Assembly (NCBI RefSeq): GCF_028278985.1
Contig: NZ_JANQTA010000002.1
Coordinates: 100,397 to 164,396 of the forward strand
Direction: 5' to 3'
DNA from: Candidatus Nitrosopumilus sp.
Lineage (GTDB): Archaea; Thermoproteota; Nitrososphaeria; Nitrososphaerales; Nitrosopumilaceae
Length of the DNA stretch: 64,000 bases
Made by a program: the position numbers and the translations under genes. The notes under the pieces are model-generated. The model made no database searches. It worked only from the letters and a program-made list of their open reading frames with translations, and had not been told where the DNA came from. Of the stretch, positions 25,090 to 33,921 are shown one piece after another. Numbering within the stretch: the first letter of the stretch is position 1; each line of letters opens with the position of its first letter.

Positions 25090-26010
25090 CTATTGGATTG
25101 CACCACTACCAAGAATCCTAATTGTTGGAGATTCTGGTTTCAAAATTACTGCAATCTGACCTTTTTTACAGATAATGGGTTTTTCAAAAGTTAGTTTTAG
25201 TGGTGAGATTGATGAGAATTTTGCTGCCTTTATTTGCAGGCCAACATTGACAAGACATCCCTGATTTTCTGAAATCTCACTTTTGTAAAAAGGGCTTTTT
25301 GTAAAATCAAGTTCTATTTCAGAGACAACATCACCTACTCCGGATTCAGAAATTATATCTCCACGTCCTACCTCATCAGGCTTGGCTCCCTTTACTGCCA
25401 AGCCTACCCTAGCAGGACACACAGATTCTTCTACAGGATCATCGTGCATTTGGATAGATTTTATCAAAACTTCAATGTCAGCAGGATATAATTTCAAATT
25501 ATCATATTGTTTGATTTTACCATTTGTTACTTTGCCCAAAATTACAGTGCCAACGCCTTTAACATCAAAGCAGTGATCAATTACCATTTCAGAAGGGCCA
25601 TCAGTGATTATTGGTTCTAATTTATCCATCTCTTCTTTGATTTTATCTTGGTCAACTTTAACATAATTTTCAACTACAGTTCCTTTGATCATTGCATCCA
25701 GTTTTGTCTCATCAACTTCAAATGTGTGAGAGAGTATCCCTTTGTCTTTTTTTAGAGAATCAAGAGCTATAATCTGCTCCCCAGTGAATTTATCAAGTTT
25801 GTCAACATGAAATATTACATATTCGGCCAAGTTTATGGCTTGAAACAAGGGTTGGATTTTGTCAGGAAACCCGCTTGGAGTAACCCAAGTCTTGATAATA
25901 TCAGCTTCCTTCCTATCAAATAGAGAAAGATCAGTTACTGTTCCTTTTTTTCCAAAATCTGCAGCAATATCTTGTTTTCCTAACACTACAAAATTGACAG
26001 ATTTTACCAT
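25090..26010 (-). CDS. degenerate EF-Tu/SelB-like protein without GTPase motifs
   Basis: The 306-residue protein has the domain order of a translational GTPase: a shortened domain I (about 1-125), then an EF-Tu domain 2-like barrel (about 140-215; DHCFDVKGVGTVILGKV) and a domain 3-like barrel to the end. The P-loop GxxxxGK(S/T), DxxG and NKxD are absent; AEYVIFHVDKLDKFTG occupies the NKxD region. EF-Tu/SelB-like proteins with a dead G domain are known in archaea, but their role is uncertain. The gene stands alone, divergent from a TrmB regulator. Confidence 0.7.
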   Translation of the reverse strand: MVKSVNFVVLGKQDIAADFGKKGTVTDLSLFDRKEADIIKTWVTPSGFPDKIQPLFQAINLAEYVIFHVDKLDKFTGEQIIALDSLKKDKGILSHTFEVDETKLDAMIKGTVVENYVKVDQDKIKEEMDKLEPIITDGPSEMVIDHCFDVKGVGTVILGKVTNGKIKQYDNLKLYPADIEVLIKSIQMHDDPVEESVCPARVGLAVKGAKPDEVGRGDIISESGVGDVVSEIELDFTKSPFYKSEISENQGCLVNVGLQIKAAKFSSISPLKLTFEKPIICKKGQIAVILKPESPTIRILGSGAIQ

Positions 26011-26052
26011 GATGATTGCTTTTGAATAGACTTTATGAAGTTTTGAAATCCA

Positions 26053-26070
26053 CTACGAAGTTTTTCGTAG
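26053..26070. promoter_or_regulatory. perfect inverted repeat between divergent promoters
   Basis: CTACGAA-GTTT-TTCGTAG forms a perfect 7-bp repeat with a 4-nt loop. It lies upstream of the probable TATA elements of both divergent genes (SelB-like on the minus strand, TrmB on the plus strand). TrmB-family proteins bind palindromes, so it may be the operator of the adjacent regulator. Confidence 0.45.
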
Positions 26071-26166
26071 GACTAAAAAATTTCTCAAATTACCATTTTG
26101 GAACCTGTAATCACTAATAATTTCCCCCGTTCATATATCAAACAAGATTATAGACATTATAGAACA

Positions 26167-27015
26167 ATGAGTATGGGAGAATCAATCAACCTATTTGATA
26201 ACGAAACAGACACAGCACTATACAAACACAAGATAACATTAGAAAAAATTAGAAACGAGTTAATTAATTTCGGACTAACCAAAAGTCAAGCCAAAGTTTT
26301 CATTTATTTAGGAAAATATGGCTCAAAAACAGCCTCAGAAATAGCAAAAGCCCTTCAATTACCCAGAACTGAGACATACCACCTAGTTAATTCATTACAA
26401 AATATGGGATTGGTAGTTGCAGAGTTGTCCCATCCAACAAAATATACAGCAATGGAGATGAATACAGCAATTTCAACTTTAGTCAAGCAAGAACAAGAAA
26501 GAGTAAACAACCTAGCAACAAAAGAAGAATCTCTTTCAGAAATGTGGAATCAAATTCCATTTTTTGTAGTAGAAACAGATGAATCAAAATCTGAAAAAAT
26601 GCAATTACTACATGGTACCGGTCCAATTTCAAAGAAAATCAAAGATATGATTACTTCAAGCACAGAAGACTTCAAGGTATATGGAAGTGTTAGTGATGTT
26701 CACAGAATGTACTATTCAGAAATCTTTGATTGGGTAAAAGAATCATCTGCAGAATTCAAATTATTAATATCTCCAATGAATAACAAGCCAGATTTCCTAG
26801 AAGATTTGGATACTTCAAAAATAAAGACAGTAGATACGCCATCTGAGAACAAGTGTTTTATTATTAACGACAAAAAGGAAGTGCTCATTTTTATGAGAAA
26901 TGCAAATCATCCAACCAGACAAATGTTTGCATGGTGGTCAGATTCCGAGACCCTGGTAGATATGATGCATACTTTGTTTGACCTATCATGGGAAAAAGGA
27001 GATTCAGTATATTGA
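26167..27015 (+). CDS. TrmB-family transcriptional regulator, second copy
   Basis: The 282-residue protein is a full-length paralog of the one at 3338. It has an N-terminal winged helix (FGLTKSQAKVFIYLGKYG; LPRTETYHLVNSLQ), a coiled linker and a C-terminal effector domain with FIINDKKEVLIFM, parallel to FLIKDDDEVLFFI in the paralog. An open frame reaches back to TTG at 26098, but a TATA-like TCATATATCA at 26131-26140 lies in it, so ATG at 26167 (or 26173) fits better. A TTGA overlap links it to a 27-residue gene. Confidence 0.75.
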   Translation: MSMGESINLFDNETDTALYKHKITLEKIRNELINFGLTKSQAKVFIYLGKYGSKTASEIAKALQLPRTETYHLVNSLQNMGLVVAELSHPTKYTAMEMNTAISTLVKQEQERVNNLATKEESLSEMWNQIPFFVVETDESKSEKMQLLHGTGPISKKIKDMITSSTEDFKVYGSVSDVHRMYYSEIFDWVKESSAEFKLLISPMNNKPDFLEDLDTSKIKTVDTPSENKCFIINDKKEVLIFMRNANHPTRQMFAWWSDSETLVDMMHTLFDLSWEKGDSVY

Positions 27016-27095
27016 CTCAAACAGAAATTGACAGCTTGTTAGAAATGACAAATGAAGTTTTTCAAAAAATTAAAACCAAATTAGACACTAATTAG
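27012..27095 (+). CDS. 27-residue microprotein coupled to TrmB
   Basis: TTG at 27012 overlaps the TGA of the TrmB gene. The peptide contains IDSLLEMTNEVFQKIK, which resembles MDDLLKRTNEIMAKIK in the microprotein at 42070-42162. Shared pattern: D-x-LL-x2-TNE-x3-KIK. It should be a single amphipathic helix. Conservation between two distant loci makes it more than a chance ORF, but its function is unknown. Confidence 0.45.
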   Translation: MTQTEIDSLLEMTNEVFQKIKTKLDTN

Positions 27096-27197
27096 CAAGG
27101 ATACTCAGACAAATCATTTGTAGAATCTATTTTCTCATCTAGAATATGTAGATGGTATAGAATCAAATGGTTACTTTTGGACAAATTCATGCCTAAT

Positions 27198-27226
27198 TTC
27201 ATACTAAAGTATGAAGATCATTTTTT
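27198..27226 (+). terminator. hairpin followed by a T tract
   Basis: TTCATACT-AA-AGTATGAA (27198-27215) is a perfect 8-bp inverted repeat, followed after five bases by six Ts (27221-27226). It lies about 100 bp after the TrmB/microprotein operon and before the end of the convergent hydrolase gene. Confidence 0.5.
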
Positions 27227-27253
27227 CTATAAAAGACTAACGAACAATTTAGA

Positions 27254-28006
27254 CTAGGGGAATGATTTCAAGACTGCAGCATAGTTTGCGAATCTATGAT
27301 TTTTTGGGACAACCTTCCTTTGAGAGTATTTTTTGATAGGTTTGCCAATTGCGCCATTTAGCCCTAATGGTCCCATAACATATTCTTCTTTATCAGCCCA
27401 TTTTAGAACCTCATCAGAGGGAGCAAAATAATTTAGAATTTTCTTATTTACAGTATTCTGTAGGATTTTTCCATATTTTCTAGAAGATGGAACATCTTCT
27501 GTAATGGAAGCCCCAAAGAAATAGACACTTTCAACAATCTCTTTGTTAGAAGATTTCTTTGAAAGATATTCCAATGTACTCAAAATAACTTGTGAGCCAA
27601 GAGAGTGGCCAATTAATCGAATCTTGGTTTCAGGGCTAGATTTTTTGAAATCTTCAATAAATCGTCCAAGGTTTTTGCCATTTTTTCTTGCTATACTTTG
27701 ACCTACTGCAAGGGCATGTTTGGCGTGCTTAATTAGATGAGCCCCAGTAGTATTAGAATCATAACTAAAACCAATTACAGGATGAGAATAACCTAATCTT
27801 CGAAGTTTGTTTCTTGCCAATTGAACTTTAGCTACGGCCCCAGCATTGTCATTTCGTAACCCATGAATCATTATGGTTAATTCTTTAGAACCGATGAATT
27901 TTTGAAAATCTTTTTTTGGATACAAATAGTACTTATTATTTTTTAGAGTTTTACCTGTCCCAAGATCATAGTAGCCTCTGGTAGAAATTCGTGGGATTGG
28001 TTTCAT
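27254..28006 (-). CDS. alpha/beta-hydrolase-fold protein
   Basis: The 250-residue protein has a lipase-like nucleophile elbow GHSLGSQ (about residue 133), preceded by TIMIHGLRND with the oxyanion-hole HG, and a late aspartate (FAPSDEVLKW) and histidine (KNHRFANY). This gives a plausible Ser-Asp-His triad. It resembles proteins of the DUF726/DUF900-like hydrolase group. Substrate unknown; no signal peptide is present. It directly follows metG (1-nt gap), probably in one operon. Confidence 0.7.
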   Translation of the reverse strand: MKPIPRISTRGYYDLGTGKTLKNNKYYLYPKKDFQKFIGSKELTIMIHGLRNDNAGAVAKVQLARNKLRRLGYSHPVIGFSYDSNTTGAHLIKHAKHALAVGQSIARKNGKNLGRFIEDFKKSSPETKIRLIGHSLGSQVILSTLEYLSKKSSNKEIVESVYFFGASITEDVPSSRKYGKILQNTVNKKILNYFAPSDEVLKWADKEEYVMGPLGLNGAIGKPIKKYSQRKVVPKNHRFANYAAVLKSFP

Positions 28007-28007
28007 T

Positions 28008-29660
28008 TTATTCAGAAGGTCCTAATTGCTTTTTATGATTTTCAATATCTTCACTTTCAACTTTAGAGAATAGTGGAGATGCCTCACCCAATGAATGATT
28101 TGCGGAGATTCCCAATTCAGACATGTCAACCCATTTTGCAGAAATTGTGTCTCCCAGCCCCAGTTGATTCCAAATCTTATTTGCAGAAGTAGGCATGAAG
28201 GGCAAAATTGCAATTGCCAAACTACGTGCAGCATTTACAGAAAGATATACACAATTTGCAGTGCCTGGACCCTTCTTCCAAGGTTCTTTATGCTGAAAAT
28301 ATTGGTTAAAGTAAGAAGAAAATTCCATTATCTTTTTGAGAGCCCTATCAAGATGATTTTGCTCCATTAGAGTACCAACATCACTTGATAGTGATTTTAT
28401 CTTTTGCTCTGCCTCAGAATCTTTTTCATCAAATGTTTCTGGCTCTGGAACTGTTCCATCAAATGCTTTCTTTGTAAATCCTAATGCTCGATTAACAAAA
28501 TTTCCAAGATTGCCAATCAATTCAGAGTTGATTCTTGTTGCAAAGTCATCCCAATCAAAATTCAAGTCATCTTGAGAATAAGGATTGATGGATACAAGAT
28601 AATATCGTAAATAATCTGCAGGATAGAATTGTAAAAATTCCTTTAACCCAATATACCAATTTCGACTTTTTGATATTTTCTTTGCCTGCAGTGTTAAATG
28701 ACCACGTGTAGGAATGTAATCAGGAAGTTTGTATTCACTTTCAATACCCAATCGCATTGCAGGTAAAAACAGATAGTGATGATATACAATGTCTTTTCCA
28801 ATAAAATGATAAATTTCTGCAGAATTCCAAAATTCTTTACCATCTATGCCTTTGTCGTTTAAGAATTTGATAGCAGTTGAAATGTATGCCAAGTGATTAT
28901 CAAACCAACCATAGAAAACTTTGCCTTTTGCATCATCTAATGGGACAGGTACTCCCCAAGAAATATCACGAGTGATGTCCCAATCAATCAAACCAGATTT
29001 AATCCAATTTTGGACATATTTTTTTACGTCTTTTTGAAGATGATTGTTTTCTTCTAACCATTGATGCAATGAATCACCAAAATTTTTTAGTTTAAAGAAA
29101 TAGTGATTTGTTTTTTCTTTAATTGGGGGCTTGCCACATATTGCACATTTTGGATTTAAGATCTCTTCTGGAATTCTACCACAGACTTCACATAAATCAG
29201 AATATTGATCCTCAGCACTACAATGAGGGCATGAGCCTTTTACATATCTGTCAGGTAGGAATTTTTCGCAATCAGTACAATAAGACTGAATGATTTCTTG
29301 CTCATAGATATGGCCAGCATCATTTAGTTTGTTAAAGACATCTTGAACAAAGGTAATATTTTCTTCTGAACTGGTTTTGTAAAAATAATCAAAATCAATG
29401 TCAAATGAACTAAAATCTTCATAATCACGTTTGTTCCAATGAGCAACATATTCAGCAGGAGATTTTCCTTCTTTTTCTGATTGAATCAAAATCGGTGTTC
29501 CAAAATCATCAGATGCACAAACATAGTATGCTTCAACACCAGTTAATTTCAAAAATCTAGTAGTTACATCAGCTGGTAGATAAGTTGAGGCCACATGTCC
29601 CAAATGGATTTCCCCGTTTGCATATGGTAAAGCACTAGTGATTATTGCTCTTTTAGTCAT
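28008..29660 (-). CDS. metG: methionyl-tRNA synthetase
   Basis: The 550-residue class I synthetase has LPYANGEIHLGHVAST at the start (HIGH-type motif HLGH), a zinc-binding insertion with CTDC, CPHC, CEVC and CAIC pairs, and the KMSKS-type motif KISKSRNW. The helical anticodon-binding domain follows (WDDFATRINSELIGNLGNF). The C-terminal tRNA-binding (EMAP/Trbp) domain found in many archaeal enzymes is absent. It charges tRNA-Met in the cytosol. Confidence 0.95.
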   Translation of the reverse strand: MTKRAIITSALPYANGEIHLGHVASTYLPADVTTRFLKLTGVEAYYVCASDDFGTPILIQSEKEGKSPAEYVAHWNKRDYEDFSSFDIDFDYFYKTSSEENITFVQDVFNKLNDAGHIYEQEIIQSYCTDCEKFLPDRYVKGSCPHCSAEDQYSDLCEVCGRIPEEILNPKCAICGKPPIKEKTNHYFFKLKNFGDSLHQWLEENNHLQKDVKKYVQNWIKSGLIDWDITRDISWGVPVPLDDAKGKVFYGWFDNHLAYISTAIKFLNDKGIDGKEFWNSAEIYHFIGKDIVYHHYLFLPAMRLGIESEYKLPDYIPTRGHLTLQAKKISKSRNWYIGLKEFLQFYPADYLRYYLVSINPYSQDDLNFDWDDFATRINSELIGNLGNFVNRALGFTKKAFDGTVPEPETFDEKDSEAEQKIKSLSSDVGTLMEQNHLDRALKKIMEFSSYFNQYFQHKEPWKKGPGTANCVYLSVNAARSLAIAILPFMPTSANKIWNQLGLGDTISAKWVDMSELGISANHSLGEASPLFSKVESEDIENHKKQLGPSE

Positions 29661-29713
29661 ACAGAAATGAAATCAATTTGATCTTAATAGTTTACTCATT
29701 GACAGAAGAATGG

Positions 29714-31255
29714 TTAGTGAGTAACATTAGTGAGTTGTTTGAACGATTTTTCAGGTTCTTTTGGCAACATAATTGTAAATGTAGTGGGGTTATTTTTTGC
29801 TGAAATTGTTCCTCCATGTTGTTCAACTATGTTTTTACAACTAGCTAGTCCCAAGCCAGTACCAGTATTTTTTGTAGTGTATAAAGGCTCAAAGATTTTT
29901 TCTAATTTATCTTCAGGGATTCCAGAACCAGAATCAGATACATTGATAATCACATTAGATTGTGATTCTTCAAAAGTAACAGTTACCTCTCCTGGCTCTT
30001 TGCCAAGTTCCTGAATAGCATTATTAATCAGATTAGATAAAACAGATTCAAATTTTTTAAAATCACATTTTAGTGTAAAGTCATTTTTAGGTAAATTCAT
30101 TTTGATGTTTTCAGGCTTTACAACAATTTTGATGATTGCAGACATTAGATTTGAAACAGTAGTTGATTGAATATCAAAAGTTGTTGCACGTACAAAATTC
30201 ATCATTCCCTCAATTTGCTCATACATCATGTCAAGAGAATCCTCAATATTACGAATTCTTTTCTTTGTTTTATCATCAAAATTTTCACGATTAAAATGCT
30301 GTACAATCTCTAATTCAGCCTTCATTGCAGCCAATGGGTTCTTCAAATCATGGGCAATACGTGAAGAAGCTTCTCCAATTGCAGCAAATCTTTCAGATTT
30401 TAATTGAGTTTCAGCAATTGCCAATTTTTTTTCTAATTCAATAGTTTTCTTTAGAGATGCAGACATTTGATTAAATGATTGAGAAAGTTCTTTTGCCTCA
30501 TCATAACCAATTTCAGGAAGATTAACATCTAATTCACCATCTGAGATTTGCTTTGCTGCAGAGTTTAGTTTTAGTAATGGAGATACAACCCTATTAGACA
30601 CATAGATTCCCAAGACAACTGATGCAGCAATTACAGATACAACAATAATCATAATCACAGTGGTTCCAGAAACTAATTTTTCATTAGTGCTCTTTGCAAT
30701 TTTATCAATTATTTGGTTTGCAGATAAGATTGAATCCTCATAAGACAATTCATGTCTATCAGCATAATTTTGCAATCCCATTTTGTAGACTTGTTTATAA
30801 TTTTCATATTCTGAACTATCTAGTAATTCAATGGCTGTTGTTTGATCACCATTGATTACTGCAAACAATGAACGAGTTTCAATATCGATTAGTTGTTTGT
30901 TTGCAAATTGAACATTATCAAAGAATGCTGCATCAACAGAGTCACCTTTACGAATTGCCTGTTCAATCTCATAATCTAATGAAGCTACTGTGTCATAGTA
31001 TCTGTCCTTCCAAACCAAATCACCAGTAAAAGCATAATTTCTAACAGATTGTCTCATCACTTCATCATAATATCGAATGTTTAGTGCATGAGTGTCCATT
31101 TCAGAGGAAAGAGATAGAGATTCAAATGTTTCAGGAATTTCATTGTTTAGGGGTTTTGTAATTTCACTTAATTCAAACAATGTAACTATTCCTAATGCCC
31201 CAATAAACATGGAAATTGCAAGGAAAGTCAATCCAAGATTTTGTTTTAGTTTCAC
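29714..31255 (-). CDS. membrane sensor histidine kinase
   Basis: The 513-residue protein has two transmembrane helices (about 8-28 and 195-220) around an extracellular helical sensor domain with few motifs. A HAMP domain follows (VSPLLKLNSAAKQISDGEL), then a HisKA domain with the phosphorylated His in RIAHDLKNPLAAM and an ATPase domain (NLINNAIQE; SDSGSGIPEDKLEKIFEP; GTGLGLASCK). No response regulator is adjacent. Its catalytic part is very similar to that of the soluble kinase at 62748. Confidence 0.92.
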   Translation of the reverse strand: MKLKQNLGLTFLAISMFIGALGIVTLFELSEITKPLNNEIPETFESLSLSSEMDTHALNIRYYDEVMRQSVRNYAFTGDLVWKDRYYDTVASLDYEIEQAIRKGDSVDAAFFDNVQFANKQLIDIETRSLFAVINGDQTTAIELLDSSEYENYKQVYKMGLQNYADRHELSYEDSILSANQIIDKIAKSTNEKLVSGTTVIMIIVVSVIAASVVLGIYVSNRVVSPLLKLNSAAKQISDGELDVNLPEIGYDEAKELSQSFNQMSASLKKTIELEKKLAIAETQLKSERFAAIGEASSRIAHDLKNPLAAMKAELEIVQHFNRENFDDKTKKRIRNIEDSLDMMYEQIEGMMNFVRATTFDIQSTTVSNLMSAIIKIVVKPENIKMNLPKNDFTLKCDFKKFESVLSNLINNAIQELGKEPGEVTVTFEESQSNVIINVSDSGSGIPEDKLEKIFEPLYTTKNTGTGLGLASCKNIVEQHGGTISAKNNPTTFTIMLPKEPEKSFKQLTNVTH

Positions 31256-31322
31256 AAAAATTCGTAAAAAAATTAGAATATAAACAAAGATCTAAAGTCC
31301 CAAAATTTTGAGCCTAAGAAAA

Positions 31323-32564
31323 TTACCAGCTATTAGCGTATTTGATTTGCTCTGGAGTTAATTTATCAATTTTAACATCCATTGCTTTGAGAGCATCAAC
31401 GGCCACTTGTCTATCAATTTCTTCAGGGACATTGATAATTTTATTTTCCATTTTTTTGTGGTTTTTCAAAATGTACATGACAGATAAAATTTGATTTGAA
31501 AATGATTGTGCCATAACTTCAGGAGGATGTCCTTCAGCTGCAACAAGATTTGCTAGACGACCTTGCCCAATCAAGTAAACCTTTTTTCCATTCTTTAGAA
31601 CGCATTCATCAAGAGTTGGACGAACTTCTTTCACAGATTTTGATTTCTTTAACAAAAATTCACTGTCAATTTCCACATCAAAGTGACCAACATTTCCCAT
31701 TATTGCACCATCTTTCATTTGCAAGATGTGCTCTTTTCTAATTACACTTGTCATTCCAGTACAAGTAATGAAAATATCTCCAATCTTTGCGGCTTGAGAC
31801 ATTGGCATTACTTCAAAGCCATCCATGTGAGCTTCAAGAGCTTTGACAGGATCAACTTCAGTTACAATGACTTTGGAACCCATGCCGTGACATCTTGCTG
31901 CAACACCACGTCCTACCCAGCCATATCCAACTACTACTGTTCTTTTTGATGCCATTAGTAAGTTCATAGCTCTAAGATATCCATCGATGGTACTTTGTCC
32001 AGTTCCGTATCGATTATCAAACATGTGTTTTGTGTATGCTTCATTTACCAAAATTACAGGATAACGTAATTTGCCTTGATTTTCAACTGCACGAATTCTT
32101 GTAACACCTGCAGTAGTTTCTTCAGTTGCACCAAGAATTTTCATATTCTTAAATCGTTTATCAAAATGAGCTTTAACATTCATGTCAGCACCATCATCTG
32201 TCAAAATAGTTGGCTTGTGTTTTAGAACTTGATCAATACACCAATCATAATCTTTGACAGATTGGCCATTCCAGGCATAAACATGAATTCCTTGAGATGC
32301 CAAAAATGCTGCAATATTGTCTTGAGTAGTTAGAGGATTTCCACCACAGCAAGCCACTGTTGCTCCTAATTCTTTAGCACCCATTAGTAAAACAGATGTT
32401 TCTTTAGTAATGTGAAGACAAAATCCCAAAGTTATGCCTTTAAGAGGTTTTGATTTTTTTAATCGGTTAATGGTATTATCTAAAATTTGCATGTGAGATC
32501 TTGCCCACTCATAGGACAATTTTCCTTCTTTGATCAATTTTGCACTAGACTTTACTTTACTCAA
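31323..32564 (-). CDS. ahcY: adenosylhomocysteinase
   Basis: The 413-residue protein has the SAHH signatures: KGITLGFCLHITKETSVL, the CCGGNPLTTQD active-site loop, ILDDGAD-like ILTDDGADM, GATEETTAGV, and the NAD-binding VVGYGWVGRGVA. The length corresponds to the shorter archaeal/Thermotoga type. It cleaves S-adenosylhomocysteine to adenosine and homocysteine after methylation reactions. A Rieske protein gene is divergent. Confidence 0.95.
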   Translation of the reverse strand: MSKVKSSAKLIKEGKLSYEWARSHMQILDNTINRLKKSKPLKGITLGFCLHITKETSVLLMGAKELGATVACCGGNPLTTQDNIAAFLASQGIHVYAWNGQSVKDYDWCIDQVLKHKPTILTDDGADMNVKAHFDKRFKNMKILGATEETTAGVTRIRAVENQGKLRYPVILVNEAYTKHMFDNRYGTGQSTIDGYLRAMNLLMASKRTVVVGYGWVGRGVAARCHGMGSKVIVTEVDPVKALEAHMDGFEVMPMSQAAKIGDIFITCTGMTSVIRKEHILQMKDGAIMGNVGHFDVEIDSEFLLKKSKSVKEVRPTLDECVLKNGKKVYLIGQGRLANLVAAEGHPPEVMAQSFSNQILSVMYILKNHKKMENKIINVPEEIDRQVAVDALKAMDVKIDKLTPEQIKYANSW

Positions 32565-32638
32565 TGTAAAAACACATGAATTAGACTATAAAATTCTATC
32601 ATGCGAATCTAAATAAATGACAGATGTTAGAAAAAATC

Positions 32639-32941
32639 ATGGCATGGAAGAAAATTGCTGAAAAAGGAGATATTGCCTCAGGAAAAGGTAAAGCTTTTGA
32701 GATTGACGGTAAACAAATTGCAATTTTCAACCAAGACGGATACCATGCAATAGATGATCTATGTGTCCATCAGGATGGCTCCATTGCACCAGGAAAATTA
32801 GAAGGAGATATTGTTGAGTGTCCACTTCATTTTTGGCATTACAACATCAAAACAGGTGAACTTACTGATTATCTAAAAGACGTCAAGCTTGAGACATACC
32901 CTGTTGAAGCAAGAGATGACGGCATTTACCTAGACGTTTAG
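32639..32941 (+). CDS. Rieske-type [2Fe-2S] ferredoxin
   Basis: The 100-residue protein is a soluble Rieske domain. Ligands are C42-x-H44 (LCVHQDG) and C61-x2-H64 (ECPLHFW). It has the ferredoxin-like form of dioxygenase and nitrite-reductase (NirD) small subunits, with no disulfide cysteines and no membrane anchor. It shuttles electrons; the partner is unknown. ATG at 32639 (MAWKKIAE) is preferred over 32624, because the conserved fold begins there. Confidence 0.9.
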   Translation: MAWKKIAEKGDIASGKGKAFEIDGKQIAIFNQDGYHAIDDLCVHQDGSIAPGKLEGDIVECPLHFWHYNIKTGELTDYLKDVKLETYPVEARDDGIYLDV

Positions 32942-33128
32942 AATTATTTCAAAATTTAAGCAAAAAGAGAAGGGACAAAGTTCCCCTCCCTTGTGCTAGG
33001 TATGGGTTATGTTGGGCACAGATTATTCTGTAATATTACCACACAGAATTAGTATTTGGAATAATGTGTGTTCAAAATGAACTAATTTTTGACAGGATTT
33101 TTATTCTGAAATTCTCCAAATCAGGCTA
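32942..33128. other. intergenic region with several short hairpins
   Basis: The 187 bp between the Rieske and nadE genes are less AT-rich than other gaps in the left half. They hold GGGAC-AAA-GTTCCC (about 32974-32987), TGTGC at about 32992 paired with GCACA at 33016-33020, and ATTCTGT (33025-33031) paired with ACAGAAT (33043-33049). The run could be a terminator for the Rieske gene or a small structured RNA. No known RNA family is recognised. Confidence 0.3.
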
Positions 33129-33920
33129 TTGAATAAAGAGATTATTGATGAAATTAAAAATCAAGATTATGATGTAATAACAGAAAAAATTGAAAATTTT
33201 CTGATAAATGAAATTGAGAAAAATAATGCAAAAGGGTTGATTTTAGGATTAAGTGGAGGGATTGACTCAGCAGTACTTGCCTATATTTGCAAAAGAAAAC
33301 TCAAAGAAAAAACAATTGCCATTATAATGCCAGACACATCAATTACTCCAAGCTCAGAAACAGAAGATGCTATGAAGATGATATCATTAACAGGAATAGA
33401 ATACAAGTTAATTGACATCAAACCAATTGTGACTGAATATGGAATGTACCTTGAACCAAATGAAAAAGCAAAGGGCAATCTTAGAGCAAGGGTTAGAACA
33501 AATATTTTGTACTATTATGCAAATGCCAAAAACTATCTGGTATTAGGTTCCAGTGACAAGAGTGAATACAATGTAGGGTATTTTACAAAATTCGGAGACG
33601 GTGCATCTGACATTACTCCAATAATTTCACTTTACAAGCTTCAAGTCAGAGAAATTGCAAAATTTTTAGGAGTTCCGGAAAATATCATCACCAAAAAAAG
33701 TAGTCCTCACTTGTGGAAAGATCATGAAGCTGAATCTGAATTAGGTAAAACATATGAAGAAATTGATTCAATTCTGTATTGTTTAATTGATAAAAAAATG
33801 ACTGTAGAAGAAGTTGCCAAAAAAACAGAAATTGATGAGACTACAGTAAGTAAAATCTACCAATTATATCAAAACAGTGAACACAAAAGATTACTACCTC
33901 AAAAACCAGACAGAGAATAA
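33129..33920 (+). CDS. nadE: NAD+ synthetase
   Basis: The 263-residue protein is a single-domain (ammonia-dependent type) NAD synthetase: the pyrophosphatase P-loop SGGIDSAVLAY, SSDKSEYNVGYFTKFGDG, and DITPIISLYKLQVREIA. No glutaminase domain is fused. It amidates deamido-NAD with ATP. Start is TTG. The cysS gene follows after 1 nt, forming an operon. Confidence 0.94.
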   Translation: MNKEIIDEIKNQDYDVITEKIENFLINEIEKNNAKGLILGLSGGIDSAVLAYICKRKLKEKTIAIIMPDTSITPSSETEDAMKMISLTGIEYKLIDIKPIVTEYGMYLEPNEKAKGNLRARVRTNILYYYANAKNYLVLGSSDKSEYNVGYFTKFGDGASDITPIISLYKLQVREIAKFLGVPENIITKKSSPHLWKDHEAESELGKTYEEIDSILYCLIDKKMTVEEVAKKTEIDETTVSKIYQLYQNSEHKRLLPQKPDRE

Positions 33921-33921
33921 A

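Noticed and set aside
29631..29650. CACTAGTGATTATT as a further copy of the operator motif
   Set aside because: It lies in the conserved first codons of metG and is explained by protein sequence.
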